DNA of 64,000 nt from Chamaelirium japonicum (taxonomy: Eukaryota; Streptophyta; Magnoliopsida; Liliales; Melanthiaceae): the NCBI GenBank assembly GCA_947650365.1, contig OX393552.1, positions 47,756,999 to 47,820,998 of the forward strand, in the 5' to 3' direction. The notes beneath the pieces are model-generated. The model had not been told where the DNA came from, did not search any database, and saw only the letters and a program-made list of their open reading frames with translations. Below, piece after piece: positions 53,801 through 63,027 of this stretch; the first letter of the stretch is position 1; each line of letters begins with the position of its first letter. The position numbers were made by a program, and so were the translations under genes.

Positions 53801-56120
53801 ACATTCGTACAATCCATTCTAAGTCATTCGTACGATCCATTCTAATTCATTCGTACGATCCATTCTAATTCATTCGCACCAATGTATCCATTTTAATTCA
53901 TTCGTACGATCCATTCTAATTCATTCGCACGATCCATTCTAATTCATTCGTACGATCCATTCTAATTCATTCGTACGATCCATTCTAATTCATTCGCACG
54001 ATCCATTCTAATCCATTCGTACGATCCATTCTAATTCATTCGTACAAATGAATTAGAATGGATCGTATGAATGAATAAGAATGTATCGTACGAATGAATT
54101 CGAATGTATCGTGCGAATGAATTAGAATTAATCGTACGAATGCATTAGAGTCGATACATTCGTGCGAATGAATTAGAATGGATCGTACGAATGAATTAGA
54201 ATGGATCATACAAATGAATTACAAAGGTTACATTCGTGAGAATAAATTAGAATGGATCGTACGAATGAATTAGAATGGATCGTACGAATGAATTAGAATG
54301 GATACATTCAAGCGAATGAATTAGAATGGATCGTACGAACGAATTAGAATGGATCATAGGAATGAATTAGAATGGATCGTGCAAATGAATTAGAATTTAT
54401 CGTGCGAATGAATTAGAATGAATCGTACGAATGAATTAGAACGGATTCGTGCGAATGAATTAGAATGGATCGTACGAATGAATTAGAATGGATCATACAA
54501 ATGAATTTGAAAGGTTACATTCGTGAGAATGAATTAGAATGAATCGTACGAATGAATTAGAATGGATCATGCGAATGAATTTGAATGGATCGTACGAATG
54601 AATTAGAATGGATCAAACTAATGAATTAGAATGGATACATTCGAGCGAATGAATTAGAATAGATCGTAGGAATGAATTAGAATGGTTACATTCGTTCGAT
54701 CCATTCTAATTCATTCGCACAATCCATTCTAATTCATTCATACGATCCATTCTAATTCATTCGTTCGATCCATTCTAATTCATTCATACGATCCATTCTA
54801 ATTCATTCGTACGATCCATTCTAATTCATTCGCACGATCCATTCTAATTTATTCATACGATCCATTCTAATTCATTCGTACGATCTATTCTAATTCATTC
54901 GCATGATCCATTCTAATTCATTCGTACGATCCATTCTAATTCATTCGTACAATCCATTCAAATTCATTCGTACGATGCAATCTAATTTATTCGTATGATC
55001 CATTCTAATCCATTCGTACGATCCATTCTAATTCATTCGTATGATCCATTCTAATTCATTCGCACAAATATATCCATTCTAATTCATATAATCCATTCTA
55101 ACTCATTCATACAATCCATTCTAATTCATATAATCCATTCTAACTCATTCATACAATCCATTCTAATTCATTCGTACGAATGTATCCATTCTAATTCATT
55201 TGTACGATCCATTCTAATTCATTCGTACGATTCATTCTAATTCATTCGGTGGATCCATTCTAATTCATTCGTACGATCCATTCTAATTCATTCGCACGAT
55301 CCATTCTAATTTATTCGTACGATCCATTCTAATTCATTCGTACGATCTATTCTAATTCATTCGCAGGATCCATTCTAATTCATTCCTACGATCTATTCTA
55401 ATTCATTCGCTCGAACGAATGAATTAGAATGGATCATAGGAATGAATTAGAATGGATCGTGCAAATGAATTAGAATGGATACAGTCGAGCGAATGAATTA
55501 GAATAGATCCTAGGAATGAATTAGAATGGATCATACGAATGAATTAGAATGGATCGTGCGAACGAATTAGAATGGATATTTCGAATGAATTAGAATGGAT
55601 ACATTCGTGCGAATGAATTAGAATGGATCGGACGAATGAATTAGTATGGATCGTGCGAATGAATTAGAATGGATCGTACGAATGAATTAGAATGGATCGT
55701 GCGAATGAATTAGAATTGATCATACGAATGAATTAGAATGGATTGTACGAATGAATTAGAATGGATCGTACGAATAAATTAGAATGGATCGTGCAAATGA
55801 ATTAGAATGGATCGTACGAATAAATTAGAATGGATACATTTGTGCGAATGAATTAGAATGGATCGTACAAATGAATTAGAATGGATCGTACGAATGAATT
55901 ATAATGGATCATGCGAATGAATTAGAATGGATTGTACGAATGAATTAGAATGGATACATTTGTGCGAATGAATTAGAATGGATCAGGCGAATGAATTAGA
56001 ATGGATCATACAAATGGATTAGAATGGATCGTACGAACGAATTAGAATGAATCGTACGAACGAATTAGAATGGATCGTACGAACGAATTAGAATGGATCG
56101 TACGAACGAATTAGAATGGA
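47851..56120. repeat. nested higher-order repeat (P-Q-P'), copy 3, truncated
   Basis: Starts mid-F block, where CATTTGTGAGAATG joins the CATAGGCATG monomer (47865), and parallels copy 2 with a period of 9,152-9,183 bp (ATTCGGTGGATCC at 48788 and 55247). P' is shortened: near 55800-55830 the sequence jumps from the GTGCAAATG stretch (46610-like) to the AAATTAGAATGGATACATTTG stretch (47485-like), a deletion of about 0.86 kb relative to copy 2. Copy 3 shares with copy 2, against copy 1, the ATCTTAGG (P) and ACAGTCGAGCG and GGATATTTCG (P') variants. The open frame at 50981-51166 is not a gene. Confidence 0.88.
52916..52965. repeat. perfect 50 bp palindrome (copy 3)
   Basis: Counterpart in the third large HOR, 9,184 bp after copy 2, with identical arms and centre at 52940/52941. 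The 18 bp palindrome on the other side of its F island has decayed. Confidence 0.95.
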
Positions 56121-57743
56121 TCGCACAAATGTATCTATTCTAATTCGTTCATACAATGCGTTCTAATCCATTCGTACGATCCATTCTAATCCCTTCGTAC
56201 GATTCATTCTAATTCATTCGCAAAATCCATTCTAATTTATTCATACGATCCATTCTAATTCATTCGTACGATCCATTCTAATCCAATCGTCTGATCAATT
56301 CTAATTCATTCGCACGATCCATTCTAATTCATTCTCACGAATGTAACCTTTCAAATTCATTTGTATGATCCATTCTAATCCATTCGTACGATCCATTCTA
56401 ATCCATTCGTACGATCCATTCTAATTCATTCGTACGATCCATTCTAATTCATTCGTATGAATGTATCCATTCTAATTTATTCGTACGATCCAGTCTAATT
56501 CATTCGTACGATCCATTCTAATTCATTCACTCGAATATATCCATTCTAATTCATTCGTACGATCCATTCTGATCCATTCGTACGATCCATTCTAAACCAT
56601 TCGTACGATCCATTCTAATTCGTTCGCACGAATGTAACTATTCTAATTCATTCATACGATCCATTCTAATTCATTCGCACAATCCATTCTAATTCATTCG
56701 TACGATCCATTCTAATCCATTTGTACGATCCATTCCAATTCATTCGTACGATCCATTCAAATTCATGCTCACAAATATAACCTTTCTAATTCATTTGTAC
56801 GATCCATTCTAACTCATTCGTACGATCCATTCTAATCCATTTGTACGATCCATTCTAATTCATTCGCACGAATATAACCATTCAAATTCATTCGTACGAT
56901 CCATTCTAATTCATTCCGACGATCCATTCTAATTCATTCGCACAAATATATCCATTCTAATTCATTTGCACGATCCATTCTAATTCATTACTATGATCCA
57001 TTCTAATTTATTCGTACGATCCATTCTAATTCATTCGCTCGAATGTATCCATTCTAATTCATTCGTAGGATCCATTCTAATTCGTTCGTACGATCCATTC
57101 TAATTCATTCGTACGATCCATTCTAATTCATTCGCAGGATCCATTCTAATTCATTCGCACAAATGTATCCATTCTAATTTATTCGTACGATCTATTCTAA
57201 TTCATTCGTACGATCCATTCTAATTCATTCGCACAAATGTAACCTTTCTAATTCATTTGTATGATCCATTCTAATTCATTTGTACGATCCATTCTAATCC
57301 ATTCGTACGACCTATTCTAATCCATTCGTACGATCCATTCTAATTCATTCGTACGATTCATTCTAATTCATTCGCACGATCAATTCTAATTCATTCGTAC
57401 GATCCATTCTAATTCATTCGTATGATCCATTCTAATTCATTCGGATGATTCATTCTAATTCATTCGTACGATCCATTCTAATTCATTCGGTGGATCCATT
57501 CTAATTCATTCGTACGATCCATTCTAATTCATTCGCACGATCCATTCTAATTTATTCGTACTATCCATTCTAATTCATTCGTACGATCTATTCTAATTCA
57601 TTCGCATGATCCATTCTAATTCATTCGTACGATCCATTCTTATTCATTCATACGATCCATTCTAATTCATTCGCACGATCCATTCTAATTCATTCGCACA
57701 ATCCATTCTAATTCATTCGTACGATCCATTCTAATTCATTTGT
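56121..57743 (-). repeat. R-oriented satellite block right of the large HOR
   Basis: About 1.6 kb of reverse-oriented monomers following a run of GAACGAATTA monomers. Contains an AATGCGTTC marker near 56155 and an ATTCGGTGGATCC marker at 57488 that links it to the large HOR family. Includes an R cassette near 56970-57080. Confidence 0.87.
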
Positions 57744-58720
57744 ACGAATGAATTAGAATGGATCGTACGAATGGATTAGAATGGATCGTACGAATGAATT
57801 AGAATGGATCGTACGAACGAATTAGAATAGATCGTACGAACGAATTAGAATGGATCATATGAATGAATCAGAATGGATCGTACGAGTGAATTAGAATGGA
57901 TACATTCGTGCGAATGAATTAGAATGGATCGTACGAATGAATTAGACTGGATCGTACGAATAAATTAGAAAGGATACATTCGTGCGAATGAATTAGAATG
58001 GATTGTGTGAATGAATTAGAACGGATTGTGCGAATGAATTAGAATGGATCGTGCGAATAAATTAGAATGGATCGTACGAATGAATTAGAATGGATCGTAC
58101 GAATGAATTAGAATGGATCATAGGAATAAATTAGAATGGATCGTGCAAATGAATTAGAATGGATCGTACGAATGAATTAGAATGGATCGTATGATCCATT
58201 CTAATTCATTCTCACAAATGTATCCATTCTAATTCATTCGTATGATCCATTCTAATTCATTCGCACGATCCATTCTAATTCATTCACACGAATATATCTA
58301 TTCTAATTCATTCGTACGATCCATTCTAATTCGTTTGTACGATCCATTCTAATTCGTTCGTACGATCCATTCTAATTTGTTCGTACGATCCATTCTAATT
58401 CATTCGCACGATCCATTCTAATTCATTTGTACGATCCATTTTAATTCATTCACATGATCCATTCTAATTCATTCGTACAATGCATTCTAATTCATTCGCT
58501 CGAATGTATCCATTCTAATTCATTCGCACGAATGAATTAGAATGGATCAGACGAATAAATTAGAATGGATCGTACGATTCATTCTAATTCATTCGTACGA
58601 TCCATTCAAATGCATTCGTACGATTCATTCTAATTCATTCGCACGATCCATTCTAATTCATTCGTACGATCCATTCTTATTCATTCATACGATACATGCT
58701 AATTCATTCGCACAATCCAT
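57744..58720. repeat. segment G, copy 3 of 4
   Basis: F 57744-58191 with GAACGAATTA and GGATTGTGTGAATG variants, R 58192-58527, F island 58528-58576 (GGATCAGACGAATAAATTAG), then R. It matches 23036-23980 and 25880-26870 in order and orientation, about 31-35 kb away. The open frame at 58542-58748 is repeat-derived. Confidence 0.83.
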
Positions 58721-59280
58721 TCTAATTCATTCGTACGATCCATTCTAATTCATTCGTACGATCCATTCTAATTCATTCTCACAAATGTAACCATTCTAAT
58801 TCATTCGTACGATCCATTCTAATTTATTCTTATGATCCATTCTAATTCATTCGCACGAATGTATCCATTCTTATTCATTTGCACTATCCATTCTAATTCA
58901 TTCCTATGATCCATTCTAATTCATTTGTATGATCCATTCTAATTCATTCGCTCAAATGTATCCATTCTAATTCATTCGTACGATCCATTCAAATTCGTTC
59001 GTACGATCCATTCTAATTCGTTCGTACGATCAATTCTAATCCATTCGTACGATCCATTCTAATCCATTCATAACATTCTAATCCAATAGTATGATCCATT
59101 CTAATCCATTCATACGATCCATTCTAATTCATTGTCATAAATGTAACCTTTCTAATTCATTTGTACGATCCATTCTAATTCATTCGTATGATCCATTCTA
59201 ATCCATTCGTACGATCCATTCTAATTCATTCGTACGATCCATTCTAATTCATTCGCACGAATGTAACCATTCTAATTCAT
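58577..59280 (-). repeat. R-oriented satellite block between segment G and the 1.55 kb units
   Basis: Reverse-oriented monomers with a disrupted unit near 59070 (ATTCATAACATTCTAATCC), where part of a monomer is missing, and ATTGTCATAAATGTAACC, a decayed form of the GAAAGGTTACATTTGTGAG subtype. Confidence 0.85.
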
Positions 59281-60836
59281 TCGTACGATCCATTCTAATT
59301 CATTCCTACGATCAATTCTAATTCATTCGCACGAATGTATCCATTCTAATTCATTCGTACGATCCATTCTAATTCATTCTCACAAATGTAACCTTTCAAA
59401 TTCATTCGTACGATGCAATCTAATTCATTCGCACAAATGTATCTATTCTAATTCATTCATACAATGCGTTCTAATCCATTCATACGATCCATTCTAATCC
59501 ATTCGTACGATCCATTCTAATTCATTCGCACGAATGTAACCATTCTAATTCATACGCTCGATCCATTCTAATTCATTCGTACGATCCATTCTAATTTATT
59601 CCTACGATCTATTCTAATTCATACGCTCGAATGTATCCATTCTAATTCAATCGCACGAATGTAACCAGAATGTGTCCATTCTAATTCATTCGTACGATCC
59701 ATTCTAATTCGTTCATACGATCCATTCTAATTCATTCGTATGATCCATTCTAGAATGGATAGTATGAATGAATTAGAATGGATCGTACGAATGGATTAGA
59801 ATGGATCGTACGAATGGATTAGAATGGATCGTACGAATGGATTAGAAAGCATTGTACGAATGAATTAGAATGGATCGTACGATCCATTCTAATTCATTTG
59901 TACGATCCATTCTAATCCATTCGTACGATCCATTCTAATTCATTCGTATGATCCATTCTAATTCATTCTCACAAATGTAACCTTTCTAATTCATTTGTAC
60001 GATCCATTCTAATTCATTCGTACGATCCATTCTAATCCATTCGTATGATGCATTCCAATCCATTCGTACGATCCATTCTAATTCATTCGCACGAATGTAA
60101 CCATTCTAATTCATTCGTACGATCCATTCTAATTCATTCCTACGATCCATTCTAATTCATTCGCACGAATGTATCCATTCTAATTCATTTGCACGATCCA
60201 TTCTAATTCATTCCTATGATCCATTCTAATTCATTTATACGATCCATTCTAATTCATTCGCTCGAATGTATCCATTCTAATTCATTCATACGATCCATTC
60301 TAATTCGTTCATACGATCCATTCTAATTCATTTGTACGATCCATTTAAATTCAATCGTATGATCCATTCTAATTCATTCGCACAAATGTATCGTACGAAT
60401 AAATTAGAATGGATCATACAAATGAATTAGATGGATACATTCGAGCGAATGAAATAGAATGGATCGTACGAATGAATTAGAATGGATCTTACAAATGGAT
60501 TAGAATGGATCGTACGAATGGATTAGAATGGATCATGCGAATGAATTAGAATGGATCGTACGAATGAATTGGAATGGATTGTACGAATGAATTAGAATAG
60601 ATCGTGCGAATAAATTAGAATGGAGCGAATGAATTAGAATGGATCGTACGAATGAATTAGAATGAATCATACGAATGAATTAGAATGGATCATACAAATG
60701 AATTAGAATACATCATCTGAATGTATCCATTCTAATTCATTCGTACGATCCATTCTAATTCATTCGTACGATCCATTCTAATTCATTCGTACGATCCATT
60801 CTAATTCATTCGCATGATCCATTCTAATTCATTCGT
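59281..60836. repeat. 1.55 kb tandem unit, copy 1
   Basis: CACAAATGTAACCTTTCAAA occurs at 59381 and 60933, 1,552 bp apart. Layout: R to 59751, F island 59752-59878 closed by a 50 bp palindrome, R to 60393, F to 60720, R onward. The first half, including AATGTAACCAGAATGTGTCC and the F island, matches 35700-36400 of the large HOR, so the two families share ancestry. Confidence 0.9.
59854..59903. repeat. 50 bp palindrome with one mismatch (copy 4)
   Basis: Same construction, centred at 59878/59879, in the first 1.55 kb unit. The right arm has ATTTGTAC where the others have ATTCGTAC, a C-to-T change at a CpG. Confidence 0.92.
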
Positions 60837-62380
60837 ACGATCCATTCTAATTCATTCCTACGATCCATTCTAATTCCTTCGCACGAATGTATCCATTCTA
60901 ATTCATTCGTACGATCCATTCTAATTCATTCTCACAAATGTAACCTTTCAAATTCATTCGTACGATGCAATCTAATTCATTCGCACAAATGTATCTATTC
61001 TAATTCATTCGTACAATGCGTTCTAATCCATTCATACGATCCATTCTAATCCATTCGTACGATCCATTCTAATTCATTCGCACGAATGTAACCATTCTAA
61101 TTCATACGCTCGATCCATTCTAATTCATTCGTACGATCCATTCTAATTCATTCCTATGATCTATTCTAATTCATACGCTCGAATGTATCCATTCTAATTC
61201 AATCACACGAATGTAACCAGAATGTATCCATTCTAATTCATTCGTACGATCCATTCTAATTCGTTCGTACGATCCATTCTAATTCATTCGTATGATCCAT
61301 TCTAGAATGGATAGTATGAATGAATTAGAATGGATCGTACGAATGGATTAGAATGGATCGTACGAATGGATTAGAACGCATTGTACGAATGAATTAGAAT
61401 GGATCGTACGATCCATTCTAATTCATTCGTACGATCCATTCTAATCCATTCGTACGATCCATTCTAATTCATTCGTATGATCCATTCTAATTCATTCTCA
61501 CAAATGTAACCTTTCTAATTCATTTGTACGATCCATTCTAATTCATTCGTACGATCCATTCTAATCCATTCGTATGATGCATTCTAATCCATTCGTACGA
61601 TCCATTCTAATTCATTCGCATGAATGTACCCATTCTAATTCATTCGTACGATCCATTCTAATTCATTCGCACGAATGTACCCATTCTAATTCATTCGTAC
61701 GATCCATTCTAATTCATTCCTACGATCCATTCTAATTCATTCGCACGAATGTATCCATTCTAATTCATTTGCACGATCCATTCTAATTCATTCCTATGAT
61801 CCATTCTAATTCATTTATACGATCCATTCTAATTCATTCGCTCGAATGTATCCATTCTAATTCATTCGTACGATCCATTCTAATTCGTTCAGACGATCCA
61901 TTCTAATTCATTTGTACGATCCATTTAAATTCAATCGTATGATCCATTCTAATTCATTCGCACAAATGTATCATACGAATAAATTAGAATGAATCATACA
62001 AATGAATTAGATGGATACATTCGAGCGAATGAAATAGAATGGATCGTACGAATGAATTAGAATGGATCGTACGAATGGATTAGAATGGATCGTACGAATG
62101 GATTAGAATGGATCGTACGAATGAATTGGAATGGATTGTACGAATGAATTAGAATAGATCGTGCGAATAAATTAGAATGGAGCGAATGAATTAGAATGGA
62201 TCGTACGAATGAATTAGAATGAATCATACGAATGAATTTGAATGGATCATACAAATGAATTAGAATACATCATGTGAATGTATCCATTCTAATTCATTCG
62301 TACGATCCATTCTAATTCATTCGTACGATCCATTCTAATTCATTCGCATGATCCATTCTAATTCATTCGTACGATCGATT
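60837..62380. repeat. 1.55 kb tandem unit, copy 2
   Basis: Follows copy 1 directly with the same strand map: F island 61304-61407, R to 61970, F to 62279, then R. CATCATGTGAATG at 62268 corresponds to CATCATCTGAATG at 60711. An extra 28+23 bp monomer pair lies near 61620-61680, and the F island is one monomer shorter. The open frame at 62057-62254 is an artefact. Confidence 0.9.
61383..61432. repeat. perfect 50 bp palindrome (copy 5)
   Basis: Counterpart in the second 1.55 kb unit, centre at 61407/61408, with all 25 pairs matching. Confidence 0.95.
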
Positions 62381-63027
62381 CTAATTCGTTCGCACGATCC
62401 ATTCTAATTCATTCGTACAATCCATTCTAATTCATTCGTACGATCCATTCTAACTCATTCGTACGATCCATTCTAATTCATTCGCACGATCCGTTCTAAT
62501 TCATTCCTATGATCCATTCTAATTCATTCGCACGAATGTATCCATTCTAATTCATTCGTATGATCCATTCTAATTCATTCGCATGATCCATTATAATTCA
62601 TTCGCACGAATATATCGATTCTAATTCATTCGTACGATCCATTCTAATTCGTTCGTACGATCCATTCTAATTCGTTCGTACGATCCATTCTAATTCGTTC
62701 GTACGATTTATTCTAATTCGTTCGTATGATCTATTCTAATTCATTCTCACGATCCATTCTAATTCATTTGTACGATCCATTTTAATTCATTCATATGATC
62801 CATTCTAATTCATTCGTACAATGCGTTCTAATTCATTCGCTCGAATGTATCCATTCTAATTCATTCGCACGAATGAATTAGAATGGATCGGACGAATAAA
62901 TTAGATTGGATCGTACGATTCATTCTAATTCATTTGTATGATCCATTCTAATGCATTCGTACGATTCATTCTAATTCATTCGCACGATCCATTCTAGTTC
63001 ATTCGTACGATCCATTCTTATTCATTC
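62381..63027. repeat. R block with partial segment G, copy 4 of 4
   Basis: R monomers to about 62867, a two-monomer F island 62868-62918 (GGATCGGACGAATAAATTAG), then R to 63027. The CATATCGATTC monomer near 62610 and the GTACAATGCGTTC marker near 62818 identify it as segment G. Confidence 0.83.

Noticed and set aside
22395-62380. HOR copies as assembly duplication errors
   Set aside because: Possible, but copies differ by whole-monomer indels, private variants and a 0.86 kb deletion, which argues for real duplication. Spanning long reads would settle it.
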